From NCBI GenBank assembly GCA_030544235.1, contig CM060469.1:16486017-16550016 (forward strand): 64,000 bases of DNA, written 5' to 3'. Below are positions 52,370 to 64,000 of this stretch, one piece after another. Origin of the DNA: Lepturacanthus savala. Lineage: Eukaryota > Chordata > Actinopteri > Scombriformes > Trichiuridae. Both the position numbers and the translations under genes were made by a program. Below the pieces are notes generated by a model that saw nothing but the letters and a program-made list of their open reading frames with translations, was not told the origin of the DNA and ran no database searches. The first letter of the stretch is position 1. Each line of letters starts with the position of its first letter.

Positions 52370-54250
52370 TGTCACTATAGCAGATGCGCCATTTGTCAAG
52401 CGTTTTCCCCCTCTCAAAGTCTTGTAATTTCTTCGACAAAAGAATATCCATAGAGCCGCCTGCTATTCATGTGCTGTCAACTGACAAAAAGCAACAATGC
52501 TTCTACGGTTACCCCACCTGTATTGACTTTGCCGCCCTTTTTAATATCGCTGCCGCCACAAACTTTCCCCAGGTCCATTAAACAGCTTTAATCATTGAAA
52601 CACTTTTCGAAATTAATCAGCCTAATCCGATTGGCAGAGAAAGTATCAAACCACTTAATATGATCTGCCATAGGCAGCTTTTGTGAAGAAAGGGGGGATT
52701 TAAGCAGCTTTTCCCACAGGGCCATGTGGTGCATTACTTCCTGTTTCATTAAACATTTTACAGAAGAGCACCTCTGACCACCGAAACAACCCATGGGATT
52801 GACGACAAGAAAAGAGGAAAAATACACTATTAATACTTGGCAGTTTATGCAGTCAGGGATAATTAACCAACACTTTTTTCATATAAAAAGATAGCAGCCA
52901 ATTCTCATATTTGTGGCAATTTTATGTACTTTATAATGTACATTTGGCCAAAGATGTCCGTTTACTGAACAGGAAGACTTCAGTTCCTATGGAGGCAGGT
53001 TCAAGTGGAGCAGCAGGAGCATATAGGAAGGTTTTGGCAGGAAAAGCGGCTGAAGCTCCTTCCAGACCTGGAGGCATGCTGCGAGCCTCAAACTAAAAAC
53101 AGAAAGCTGTGGTCAAATATTTCCTGATATTCCCCTCCTGATTCGGTGTGTCATGAATTGGCCAGGAAGCAGATGACAGCATCATATCCCATTATGAATG
53201 AGGTAGCAGTTGGGGAAATAAATAACGGATCCCACTGTTCACCTTCAGGCGAGAGTCTATTTTCTTGCAAAGGAGCAAATTGAGCTTAAGAGCTGACAAG
53301 CGCAACAAAAGCTCTTTTATAAAGCTGAGTTTGTTTACCATAAAACATTGCTATCAGGCTTCCACAGCATTTATTTCTGCGAGCTGTATTACAGGACTTC
53401 GCTTTATTTATTTGTTAAGGTCTGATAGCAAAGCCAGGCCGTCAGTAGGACATTAAAGGAAATGGATTTATTGCCCTCTTATGTCCAGGGAAAATGAAAA
53501 TGAGCTTGACTCCTACAGTAGGTTGTCATAATGAAAAACATAATAGTCTGAGAATGCCAACATTATGAGAGGCAATTTCATTAACGTGTTAGGAAGTTGC
53601 ACAGTATGTGACTTTTCAAGGTCCTTCTACAAATGTTCAATCATAATATTAACGATATACATGGAAGTTGGCCCACGTCTCTGTGCAAAAAAGGGAACTG
53701 ATGTGTGGGGAATCCAGAGGGATCTGTAAAGGCTCTTGGCAATTATCTAACAGACAAATGTAACATTAGTTAATGCCGTTCCATCAGGAGGGGAAAGTTC
53801 GGAGTTTTTTATCCGACGTTTCAGACACAAGTACCACTTTGTGGCTATACCCTTCACCTATGAGCGCACGCTCCCTTTAGCAGTGCATAAAAAATGCAAA
53901 GTGTGCAACTTGGAGGAGATCCAGTCTGGAGCTGCAGTAGTTAACGTCAATCATAATTGGACTTCCGCCCACAGAAGGAAAGTGAGGACAGTGGGGAGTT
54001 TCTCATCTTCACAGATTGCTGGCAGCGGTACAGTACGCTGACCGTTCCACTCCAGAGAGATGTGGTGTTCAGATTAATAGCACCCTCTGTGGCGAGATTT
54101 GAAAACTTCCATTAATGGAACACCAATGATAATTTATTTGGACAGCTGGGCTGCTTCTCTGTGAATAATGAAGTGGCCACAGGATCATTAATATGATGGA
54201 TTACCTCTAATGTAGAGATACTGTGCCAGGAGCCCTCGCTGTAAAAAACA
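52370..54250. promoter_or_regulatory. Long non-repetitive intergenic block, candidate enhancer cluster
   Basis: About 1.9 kb nearly free of simple or interspersed repeats. Examples are TTTAATCATTGAAACAC, AATTAATCAGCCTAATCCGA, TTCCATTAATGGAACACC near 54110 and TAATGAAAAACATAATAG. Several short open frames exist without protein similarity that I recognise. Sustained complexity beside a developmental locus suggests conserved non-coding elements; unproven. Confidence 0.35.
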
Positions 54251-55120
54251 AGAGAAAAACATAATCGCTGTGTACATTGTTTGCGTTATTGATTTGTAGA
54301 TTGAAAATATTCATGATTTAAGACTACTCCTCTTTAAGAGGATTAAATATTTTTTTTTATAGAAATCATACCTCTGAGGATTTGAAAGATATGTTATATG
54401 TTACAGTATAAGCGCTAATAGTGAATCTGATATTCCTGTCTTAAAGTGTGTGCCGTTATAACAGGCGATGAATCACCCAGTTATGAAAGTCTGCTATGTG
54501 TGACTTGCAGGATGTGACTTTATTTACAGTGAATCCCATCAGTCCAGTGGATGGAATTAACAATTAAATGTGCCTCAACCCTGCAAGCGTTGCTGTCCCT
54601 GATGTGTCATGAGACTAGCTTGCATATGTCAAAGCTCTCGGCTTAAAATTCCCCTTTAAACCCATTAAACAGTGGAGGATTCAGCAGAATATCTAAAATA
54701 TGCTTCTGAGCAAGACAGAGCTCAGACGAAGCCAGGTTTTTGTGTGACTGACGTGGCGGAGTTATAAATAGGTAATAATTTAGGAGCCACTGCAGGTTAA
54801 CCAAGGGAGCATGCTGAGGGCTGGGGTGACTCATCGCCTTGTCTCCTTGCATCATGTCACCTGTACCTGTCACTGCAGCCCCTGGCACCACCTCAGAACC
54901 ACTGACTTGCATCAAAAAATTGTATCCCAAACAAGAACCCATTGGAGAAAGTGCATCACTGTAATCTACATTACATTACAACACATTATAACACTTTCAC
55001 CCATTTTTTTAAAGCTGTAATTATCCACATTTTTTATATAATGGCAATGGTTTCAATGACACATGGTGATGAACACACAAAACCCACAGAGAATTATTAT
55101 TCAACTCTGCAAACTATTTA
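54250..55120. other. Intergenic stretch, no feature seen
   Basis: AT-rich DNA without a credible exon or recognised repeat. Confidence 0.45.
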
Positions 55121-55500
55121 AGCAGAGTGTCTTAACATCTTTTAGCTCATTGTTGTGGCTTTGGTCCCTAAGTACACTGTTAGTCTCTGTTAGCATTTTT
55201 CCAGTCACAGCAAACCACTGTTTTCGGTGAAAAAACATAAAAACCCACTTTACCTCCCAGCACGAAATAGCAGATAAAGTTGGTCAGCATATAGTAGCTT
55301 AATTAGGCTACTAAAGAACCAGATAGCTGCTGTATTTCCCTCAGGAATCGATGGAGACCAAATTTGAGCTCAACATGAGGATAATATGGTGGTCGCAATA
55401 TTGAAGTTGGTCTCTGCGAGGATGTCAAAATGTTTGCTAGGATGTCAACCCAACGAGAATAATAATAATAAAATTAATAATTAATATTATTGCAGTCTGG
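55120..55500. repeat. Teleost interspersed repeat, TTAGCTCATTGTTGTGGC type
   Basis: It contains AGTCTCTGTTAGCATTTTTC, AAAACCCACTTTACCTCCC and CATATAGTAGCTTAATTAGG, then AGAACCAGATAGCTGCTGT. I recognise this order from other ray-finned fish sequence. Class unknown. Confidence 0.5.
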
Positions 55501-55589
55501 GTAAATAGCAGAAATGCTTCTTTATGCCTCTATTGGCTGGGGGGATGTGCCAGAAGCTTTGATTGATATTAGCTGAAAGTTAATGGAAG

Positions 55590-55775
55590 GGTCTAATACC
55601 TTTCTCACAACAGCCAAACAGAGGTGTTACCAAAAAAATGAGTTGAGGTTTCATTCCATTCAGGTCAAACAGAGTCATGCCATTATTGTGCATGTTGGCT
55701 CTGCTACAAGAACAATTAGAAACACCTGCCAACCTACTTTTTCATGTCAAAATGGCTGCTGTGAAAAAGGTCTAT
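55590..55775. mobile_element. Diverged copy of the 38980-39168 MITE
   Basis: CAACAGCCAAACAGAGGTGTTACC at the left and AACACCTGCCAACCTAC...TTTCATGTCAAAATGGCTG at the right correspond to the two arms of the element at 38980. TTGAGGTTTCATTCCATTCA is the shared core. The left arm is damaged. Confidence 0.6.
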
Positions 55776-55959
55776 GGGACAGATTGCCATCCTGTTTCGT
55801 GTGTTGCACCTGATCAACTATTTCACTAGCCTGCTAGCTGTCATTAGGACTGCACTCAGTCTGTGGCTGTGCTTAGCAGGAAGCAATCAGGCGCAGTGTG
55901 TCCATCTGCTTGCCTATGATCGTGAATGTTATTGCTATACATTTTTGGGATTTTCTGTA

Positions 55960-56760
55960 TCGAAATAAGGAATTAAGATACATGAGCAGACAATGGAATG
56001 GTATTCAATTGAATTTATGTAAAACTATAGGACCACAATTACGAAATCAAATAATTAAAAATATAAATATCTCCTGTGTGCTTTCTGTTTTTTCTCATTG
56101 GGGAACACAAGATAGTTTGCTGTGTCAGACAAAATGAAGATTGTACTTTAAGGACATCATAACTTTATCAAACAATCTGAAATGGTTAAACAAATAAGAA
56201 GCCTTTTCTCTTGAACTGCTTTAACTGTAGTTTTAGTTAATTCAGCTACGCAGTCCTATGGATAATTGTAGTGTGGCATTTATTTACACATATTGTGGTT
56301 TATTGATAAAATTCCAAATAGCCAAATTCCTTTGTACAATCAGTAGCTGTGGAATTTAATCTGTCCCATAAATCTGTTATGTCACAGTCCACTATATTGC
56401 AGTTTCTGTGATGCTAAAAATCATAGTTAATTGCCTAATCTTCTACAGTGTTATTCTTTTATAGCCTAGACCATTTTCTGTAGAAACAAAATTAATTATT
56501 TCACTTCTTGGAGCTTCTATTATGTATTATGAAAAACTCCTCCTCTGCTTCCACCTCTGATTTGAATCAATATTATATGTTCCCTAATGTTCCTTTCTAA
56601 TGTTCTTCTCTGAGCTGTAATTTCAGGTGGTTTGATTATGTGAGCCCAGGCAAGATGACATTGGTACCCTTTGTAAAAAAAAGCTATTTCCAGTGCACAT
56701 TGTCAGTTTGGCTCTTGTGACTAAAAAAACAAACAAGTAATACAAGACACCCTGATATTC
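55960..56760. other. Intergenic stretch, no feature seen
   Basis: AT-rich sequence with no exon, array or recognised element. Confidence 0.45.
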
Positions 56761-58200
56761 TTCTGAGTGTCAAAAGGTCAGAAAGGACCTCTTGTTGTGT
56801 GTGCCATCTTGCCTCTAATTGTCAGAAACCTCTAATGGACCCGGAGGAGTTGTGACTCTTGTTTCCACGGTGAAGGACCAATCCGGACATAATTACAACC
56901 CCACCACAAATCTATAATCATCTGCTACACAATCTTTTTCTGTGTCAATGGCGGCTCACAACTGCTCCACAGGATATGTGTTGACACGGACAGCCTTTTA
57001 AGAGAATCGATGCTCACATGTGTAACCCCTGGGAGAGGAGCAATCATCAAGATCTAAGATGAAGAGAGATGAATTCTTGTAACTGTTCATCCATTTGAGC
57101 ACTCTGGTCCAAGGACCTTTCAACGACCGGTCCTGCTCTGCCATATTAGTTTGGTCATCTATCCCTAGACAGCTGTCTGCTGCAATAGAGTGATCATCTG
57201 AAAAGCAATGCAGTGGGGGAAAGATGTGGTTGCTTTTTCATGGCCAACATGCTCATTGTTTTATCTCATGGCAGGAATATTGTTATGAATTTAACTAAGA
57301 AGGGTAATGGTTCAGATAATGGAATATCAAAAAATAGTCAGTGAAATCCACATGGCGTTGAGGAAACATGTCCGATGTGATTGCTGAAAACATCAGCTGA
57401 TCCGGCTATGGATGATACTTGACAACATGTCTGCAATAATTGACATTGCTTTCCCTTGTTAAGATGAATAATAGATGCCCCACTATACATAATTCATCTG
57501 AAACGCAGTATTTGTGGATTTCTTTTTTTCCGGAATCCAATGCTGGAGTTGTCACAGCGACTGTCACTGTCACTTGTTTATTTTCGTCATCAAGAGACCT
57601 TCCCTGTCCTGCGGAGAGCTATCTGCGGGATGTAATGACAACATCTCGGCAACAATGGCTGTAATCAGGGCAGGCCAGACCGCAGCGTGGGTGTTGCTGC
57701 GTTTTGTGCACTCTTTGTCTAAATTCGAAACCGTAAATTCATGCCAGTCGAACGTGAATGAGCAGATTTTTGAAGCCCATAATAAACTAACTGTAACTCC
57801 AGAGATGCTGGACGCCAAAGTTAGGTCAGTTTAACTCTGGGGACTGCTGGAAGTATACATATTTTATTGGCATATCCATATTTTATTGAAGTGCTCATTA
57901 TGTTGAGTGATGGCTCGGGTGGAGATTTAATCAGGTCTCTTTTAATCTCCCATTCATTTCATAATGACCTATTTCTCACTTGACATTGAGTCAGAGGTGG
58001 ACATGTTTTTTTTTTTTTACTGTGGCAATGAAAGTTCTAATATCGATTTTGCTTTTCGAGGCCAAAACTAAAAATATAATGAGGGATACTGATGTTTTTA
58101 TTGATAGATGAATTCCAAGGACTTTCCTCTTAAGGGCTGGATTTGAAGAGCGATAAGACCAATTTCAGTTTTACAGAATGTACTGCAGTGTAACGCACAA
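56760..58200. promoter_or_regulatory. Non-repetitive block, candidate conserved elements
   Basis: Complex, CpG-containing sequence in a gene-free region. 57514-57834 is open for 106 codons on the plus strand with no family signature and no splice context. CCCATTCATTTCATAATGACC near 57950 and GTGGAGATTTAATCAGGTC are typical of non-coding enhancer DNA. Inferred. Confidence 0.3.
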
Positions 58201-58309
58201 CATAGCTGCTGTTTTATGCCTGTTTGGCCACAGATCCCACATAATCTCTTAAGAGTTTGAACTGCATTAAGAGTCTACAGCCATGCTTGCCTCTCTGTGA
58301 GGTTGCATT

Positions 58310-58630
58310 CAGCACAAAGCGGTGCTTTGACTGCTAACATGTTCACAATGACAATGCCGGCATGCTGATGTTAAGTTAATGTTTAATGTGTGCACCATCA
58401 CAGTTCAGTGCTTTAACATTTGGAATTAGCACCAAACACACAACACAGCTCAGATTGATGGGAGTGTCAATAGTTTTTGCTTGTAGTTGGTCATGAAAAG
58501 TCATTAGGGTTTATCCCTCTGGGGGCCGTTAATGTCAAATTTCATGGCAATCCATTCAACAGTTATTTCAATCTGTACCAATATCACCAACCATAGAACC
58601 ATTCTACTAATGTGGCAACAAAATAAATAC
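58310..58630 (+). repeat. Teleost interspersed repeat, CTAACATGTTCACAATGACA type
   Basis: Ordered landmarks GCATGCTGATGTTAAGTTAA, TTTAACATTTGGAATTAGCA, GCTCAGATTGATGGGAGTGT and AATTTCATGGCAATCCATTC match a repeat I know as very common in percomorph fish. Class not assigned. Confidence 0.6.
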
Positions 58631-58639
58631 ATAAAGGAG

Positions 58640-59440
58640 TAAAAAAAAAGAGTTCACACGGATTAAATCTTCAGTCATCTGTTTATAAAATGTCAGTCTT
58701 CATAAATGCCTTGTAGGCAACTGCCAACATAACTTGGCCCGGTGCTGTATTTACATTGCATGTGCTATAAAGAGATTACTGCAAGTTAAACATTACATAA
58801 CTCAATAAAGTATCAGCATGACAAATAGAGTCCTCCCACAAAGTGTGTGTGCTACTATATATAGGATGATAGTTGAGATAGGTTGACAAAGATACCTATG
58901 GTAGCCATGGTTACCAAGTATAAGGTGGAGGAAGGCGGAAGGAGAGGAAACATGTGGGTTAATATGACTAACTCAATACAGACGCTTCCACTACTATGTC
59001 TAAGCATTTTCATATATATTTTCCATACATATAGTATAATATATATAAAGTCTGTGTGTATATTCATTAAGATTTGAAGCGATAAACCTGAACAGACTGT
59101 TACAGCAGAAAGATAATATTAAAATTAAAGCTACAAAATGGCACGGCTCCATGTAAAGGTTCCTGCACAGGCTTTGCTTGCCAAGTTGCACTGGCAAGCA
59201 AGTACATGAGAAAACAGGAAATCACAGAGACAATCACAGAAACAATTCTCATACATTTTCATGGTAAACATTTGATATGCTGACAAATTGTCATCTGATC
59301 ATTTAAAAAAAAAAATACCTGCTTGTAAATGCAGCAGAAGAAATCACAGAAGATTAAATTAGTTGACACATGATTGAAAAACAGCATTGAAAAGTAAAAT
59401 TATCGATATGGATATCTTAAATGATAGTCTGCATGTATTT
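58640..59440. other. Intergenic stretch, no feature seen
   Basis: AT-rich sequence with short TATA runs near 59010-59050. No exon or repeat recognised. Confidence 0.45.
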
Positions 59441-60340
59441 TTCAAGTGACTATCCAGTGCTTGCTGTTAAATTATTCAAATGACACTATGAATTGTGGCG
59501 GCTACATTGACCTTGTTTTTGCTCATTATTTCTGTAGTTTCTTTGCTCCCTGTCCACTTGCCACTCTAATATGTACAGAACTCTTGCAAGTAATTGCAGC
59601 ACTGCTCCCCCTGCACCAACAAATCCTAAATATAGTTTGGTACTGGTAAAATATCACCAGGCAACAATAAAAATCAGAGAATGCAACAAGGAAGGAGTGG
59701 CAGCTATGTGCACTAATACACCACGGCTTGTCGAAGTACCCGCGATTTTCGAGGGTCGACGAATGCGGTCCCTGGGTTTGAGCAGCATATTGCAGCATTC
59801 AGTGATTTGCGCTGCAAGTTTGTAGGCGATGTGATGTATAAATGAAGAGCTGTGGCTGTCTGAGCTGCCCGCTCGCATTAGCACTCGGGCTTCCTCTGCT
59901 CATGCAGTTGCCGAGGCACAAGCAAGGTCAGAAGTCAGAAGACCTTGCAGGTCAGTTGAAAAAACAAGATCAGACCTTGTGAGCTACTCCTTGACAACTG
60001 CACTGCAGTTATTACCTTTCTGCAGCAATTTCAGATAAATTACTGATGTGCAGTGGAGGTGTCTGTTTTTTCTGTTGATCATATTAATTCACACTTTAAA
60101 CGTGGAAAAAAAAACCAAAGGAGGACCATCTTTCACTTGCTATTTTCCTATTCTAAACGAGATGGCTACAATGCTAATGGTCACTCTCCAGGGAGGCCCG
60201 GAGGGGGAGAAGCATCAGATCACATTAATCTGAACAGTTGGTGGCTTCCTGTGTGTCGGCTGCTCACAGATGGTGGAGAATGTGTGAACTTCTCTAAAGT
60301 TGACCCAAATTAACTCGTGCCCATATTGACTCCAGGGATC
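59440..60340. promoter_or_regulatory. Candidate conserved block with CpG cluster
   Basis: Non-repetitive. 59725-59790 has an unusual density of CpG for this region (CGGCTTGTCGAAGTACCCGC, TTTTCGAGGGTCGACGAATG). Several overlapping open frames of 60-90 codons on both strands show no known domain. Inferred regulatory. Confidence 0.25.
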
Positions 60341-60885
60341 AGCGAGGTGATGCTTGATGATTACAGCAAAACAAAATAACAGTGCAGTATTGTCGACTGA
60401 AAGCAGACAAGGATACCAAAGGTGGGTACCAAAGTCTCATGGTAAGGATCAAAAATAACAAAAATAGACCTTGGACCTTTGGACATTTATTTTGAAATGC
60501 AATACACAAAATGTATACAGATGTTGTTTTTTTCAGTATTTGTCTCTGCCTTTTTTCCTTCTTTTCGCTTTCTAGCTTGTTAAAAAAAAAGAGAGGAAAA
60601 ACACAATTAAAACAATGAAATCTCTCAAATATTAGAGTCCTAGAAAACATCCGAGCTCCGAATGACTACTGCATCTAGAAATCCTGAGTAAATAATCATT
60701 TCAATGAGTCATCATGGCCTCAATCATTAAATTTGACTCTTCAAATTTATGAAAGCATTGTTCTGTTAATAAGATTTGAAGATATATCGTAGCTTCGCTG
60801 TCTGCTGTGTGAGTGCTGTGATTGAAAATTTTCTCATCTGCTGCTCTTCTAGGAATCTTTTAGGACTGTACTTTTTTTTTTTCAC

Positions 60886-61045
60886 AGAGGCAATATTGAC
60901 ATGAAATAGTCCCCTAATGAGTCCTGCCTGTGGTGTATCCCTGTTTCTTGCTGGGTTTGGCCCCAGCAGATCCCTGTGACCCTAATGAGGAATAAATGGG
61001 TAATGGGAAAACAGACGGCTAGATGAATGGATGGATAGTCATGTA
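60886..61045 (+). repeat. Element fragments: MITE end and retroelement 3' tail
   Basis: 60886-60920 (CACAGAGGCAATATTGACAT) is an end of the 38980-type MITE. 60955-61045 (CCAGCAGATCCCTGTGACCC, TAATGAGGAATAAATGGGTA, then ATGGATGGAT) resembles the 3' tail shared by fish LINE/SINE elements of the GATAAGCGG...ATGGATGG type. Confidence 0.5.
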
Positions 61046-61254
61046 ATGTCACACCTCACTAAGTCCGTCTTTATAGACTATGGCTAAACCTGTAAAAATG
61101 TTCACTTCAAATATTCAATATCATTGAAGTCGTTCATTACTTTGCTCTTTGATCATAATGAAGGTTGATGTATTTAATAAGTTTAATAAGTTTCAAATCC
61201 CAAATGCACACGACCCGTATCCTGCGATGGTACTATACATTCAACTATACAGTA

Positions 61255-61425
61255 TTATTAACAGCCATTTAAATCAGCCAATCAGAGCAGAGGCTCCTTA
61301 ATATTAACGACAGACACAAAACGACCTGTTCTTTCTAGTACTCCAGAGAGAAGCTTGAGATAAGAGGTCAAATTTAAAATAACGCCCAGGAAAAGAGTCT
61401 TAAAGTAGGGGACCATTAAGGAACA
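61255..61425 (+). repeat. Dispersed repeat, AATCAGCCAATCAGAG type
   Basis: Third copy of the family at 2472 (minus) and 17865 (plus). It has AAATCAGCCAATCAGAGC, CTTAATATTAACGACAG, CTGTTCTTTCTAGTAC and CGCCCAGGAAAAGAG. Confidence 0.6.
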
Positions 61426-61679
61426 AGGGAATGCACTTATTTGCTTTCTTGCCAAGAGTTACTGGAGAAGATCCATACCAATCTCACATCTGGCTGTTAA
61501 ATAAGAAGCTGCAGCCTGGAAATGGTTCATTTAGCTTTAGAGCAGAAAAAAAATTGCTTCAGCAAGAGAGAGAGTGGATATATTTTCTAAAATGTAGAAG
61601 TCCAGTCAGTCCGCAGGGTGAGTTTGGCAGTAACACAAAATCTACTTGTGTACCTCATTGTGAGAATTTAATGCACTGT

Positions 61680-62560
61680 CAGTAGCCAACAAATCAGCAC
61701 CTACTGGTTGCTTGAAATCTCTGCAGACAAGTGTCCCTCTGTGGGCCTTATCTGCTGCAACCAAGGCCACTCGATAAAACACGTTACAATCTTTCGTCAT
61801 GCAGTGGCTATACACTAGAGCAGCTTCGCCTCTTTTTCTCCCCCCCCCCCATCTGTGATCTGACCTTCACAGAGGAGCTGGAGAAGACAACCTCGAAGGA
61901 ATGATGGAACCGGCTTTGCTCCTGACCTTTAAGTGATGTATCGGCACCGAACAGTAAGTGATATCAATGGTTTCGCTGTGTTATGATGCGCCAGGTACAT
62001 GTCGCCGCATCCCGGAGGCATTTTCCCGTAGACACGTAGGCATGTTCTGAAGTCCAGGGTCATTGGAGGAGGCGGCCGAGGGTGGTCGACCAGCAGCAGC
62101 AGCAGCCGCGCAGCGGCCTCTTAAACTGCCGGCCGTCCTTCACTCGAGTCCTGTGGCTATTTCAACCAGCCGTGATGGAGAGGCTGAGGACTGCGCACGC
62201 ACAGTTTCAGTCTCTCGCTGTGTTATTGCTGCTTTAAATAACTGCACTGTGGAGGCTAACTGAAGCTCCATTTAACAAATGATCACAATTCTGCAGTGAC
62301 AGCGCCCGCGATTGTGTTTCAAAAGCTGTCACCCCCCCACACCCCCACGCACACCCCCACCCACCCCGGAAATCTGAACACGATTCCGTTTGATTGTAGA
62401 ATTAATGTGCTGAAGTGAATATCACAAGATGAAGTTCTCGGGTCACAATGTTAAATCAAAAGCCTGGAAATACCGGCATGCTGGAAAGTAGGGCCTAATT
62501 AGGGAATGAATCCATCAGGGATACAAAACCGAATATGATACTCAGCTCACTACCACTATA
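61680..62560. promoter_or_regulatory. CpG-rich candidate regulatory block
   Basis: It has CpG-rich parts (GGAGGCGGCCGAGGGTGG near 62069, CCGCGCAGCGGCCTC near 62105), the homeodomain palindrome CTAATTAG (62495-62502) and C-rich runs (61841-61850 and 62331-62367). The plus-strand frame at 62063-62263 has no known domain. It could include a promoter-like island, but no exon follows in the window. Confidence 0.3.
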
Positions 62561-63010
62561 TATATCCTTCCTCTAATAGTACAGTGTTGCATCTGATTTG
62601 TAGTTTCACTTTTTATAGGGAGACATTCAATGATCAATTTTATTGGATATCGCACTGTGCACAGCGCATTAATGCAAACAAAACACTGCCCTGGTTATCA
62701 AATTTTCCCCCACAGTTTTTTTTTTGTTTTTTTTTTTAATTTTCTGTCTTCTTCTATGAAAACCACAATAATTCTGCTCCTTGCTGGAACACATTTATTG
62801 GAGTGAAATGTGATTTTCTGTGCAAATATACTGTCTACAGAGGTATGCAAACGAGTCGGAGCAGCTGTAAAGGTCTTGCCTCAAGGAAAACAATAAAGTC
62901 CTGCCAGTAGAACACTTTAAGTGTTTTCATTTATATTATGTAAATTTTTTTCTTTTTGTATTTGATCAGACTGCCTTTTGCAACTTGAAGATAGTATTAT
63001 TCCATAGTAC
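62560..63010. other. Intergenic stretch, no feature seen
   Basis: AT-rich, with a T-run at 62718-62740. Nothing else recognised. Confidence 0.45.
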
Positions 63011-63016
63011 TGAAAG

Positions 63017-63290
63017 GCTGCAACCGACAATTATCACTAGGTCTGACAAGCATTTTCTCTAACAATCAATAAATTCTTTGTATAAAAGGTCAGAAAATGG
63101 TATGAAATGCTGATTACTACTCACTGAAGCCCAAATTAACAGATGATGGATATGACAATATTGGGTTAACTATCACACAAAACTGGGGAATCAAATATTC
63201 ACATATGAGAAGATGGCATCAGTGAATTTCAGTCATTTTTCTCATTAAAGATGAAACAGTTAATTGATTATTAAAATTATTGAGGGAGCA
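63017..63290. repeat. Diverged GCTGCAAC-type repeat
   Basis: It starts AGGCTGCAACCGACAATTAT and ends GATGAAACAGTTAATTGATTATT. The interior has AAAGGTCAGAAAATGGTATG and TACTCACTGAAGCCCAAATT, a second subfamily of the repeat at 1038. Confidence 0.6.
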
Positions 63291-64000
63291 AGTGCAGCAA
63301 AATGGTGCCACACAACATCTCCCCACTGGATCTAAGGCGATGGATCAGGCTATTTGCCACACGATGTCCCACAGTGGCGGCCATATTGTGACGTTCCAGC
63401 TCCAGCTGTAATCTGGTTCCCTAACCACAATAGAGTGAGAGATCTGCACAAATAAAAATACTCATAACTCACTGAAGCTATGACCGATTTGCAAACAGTT
63501 TGCTTTGTTTCACAATTGCATAGCTATGATACAGGATGATTAAATATTTTTGAAATTGCAACTTTTCATTTACTTGTGAAGCAAAGCGAAGAAGTGTGAA
63601 TATGCATTTGATCAAAGCATTTTCACCTAATTACATGGTATTTCTGATTTTGCTTATGTGAAGGTTCCTCTATTGCAATTATGTGTAAAACACTGTGTAT
63701 GTATGAATTAAAACAGCAGTTTTTAAAATTCCTAATTGAACATATTGTCAATACATAAGTACACATGAGTGTCCAAATACATTGTCCAGTTTATAAAATA
63801 CTATTAATTAAAATAAACATCGACAATGTCTCCAATTAATCAGATGCAGAGAAAAATTACATTTACAGTGATATAAAATTATATCCATATAGTTCTATTT
63901 ATATTCTATTTTCTTCCACATATGATGACATTGTCATTGTCTTTTATTTCAACTAGTACAGTTCCCATGGGAGGCATCTATTTATATAGAAAAGTGGAAG
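63290..64000. other. Window end, no gene seen
   Basis: Mostly AT-rich intergenic DNA. 63300-63430 is slightly more GC-balanced (GTGGCGGCCATATTGTGACG) and may be part of another interspersed element. Confidence 0.4.

Noticed and set aside
62063..62263. 66-codon frame with AAAAAQRP
   Set aside because: CAG-rich and GC-rich stretch; no homologue recognised, no splice sites.

Overview
The window is nuclear DNA of a ray-finned fish, most likely a percomorph teleost. It has vertebrate split genes with GT/AG introns, four single-copy vertebrate orthologues, AT-rich non-coding DNA with long microsatellites, and several short interspersed repeat types typical of teleost genomes. Four protein-coding genes can be read exon by exon with continuous phase. 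They are pomt2 (3' part only, 1-2995, +), lin52 (4744-17336, +), vsx2 (22729-29133, +) and syndig1l (41356-47281, -). LIN52, VSX2 and SYNDIG1L also lie together on human 14q24.3, with POMT2 a few megabases away.

Layout. 1-3.5 kb holds the last ten coding exons of pomt2. 4.7-17.7 kb is lin52, whose five small upstream exons sit in 2.1 kb and whose last exon lies beyond a 10.4-kb intron. 17.7-22.7 kb is the vsx2 upstream region, with homeodomain-type motifs and G-rich runs. 22.7-29.9 kb is vsx2, whose 4.1-kb third intron splits the homeodomain and is full of repeats, including a tRNA-derived SINE next to the splice acceptor of exon 4. 29.9-41.3 kb is intergenic, with a three-unit tandem repeat, a TTAGCTAGCC-type tandem array, a 57-bp palindrome and a piggyBac-like MITE. 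41.3-50 kb is syndig1l with its probable promoter near 50 kb. From 50 kb to the end no gene was found; this part alternates repeats with complex sequence that may be regulatory.

Function. pomt2 and lin52 are housekeeping genes: ER O-mannosylation, and the DREAM/MuvB cell-cycle complex. vsx2 encodes the retinal-progenitor and bipolar-cell homeodomain factor. syndig1l encodes a small CD225/dispanin-type membrane protein related to the synaptic protein SYNDIG1. The long lin52 intron and the gene-poor flanks fit a vsx2 regulatory domain with lin52 as bystander, but that is inference and needs cross-species alignment.

No RNA gene, CRISPR, virus, toxin gene or intact autonomous transposon was recognised. 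I found no wholly new gene system. The most unusual items are structural: composite repeats present twice within single introns, a near-perfect TA palindrome, complementary CAG/CTG runs in one intron, a SINE against a splice site, and a motif pattern that could mark a chromatin loop around vsx2.
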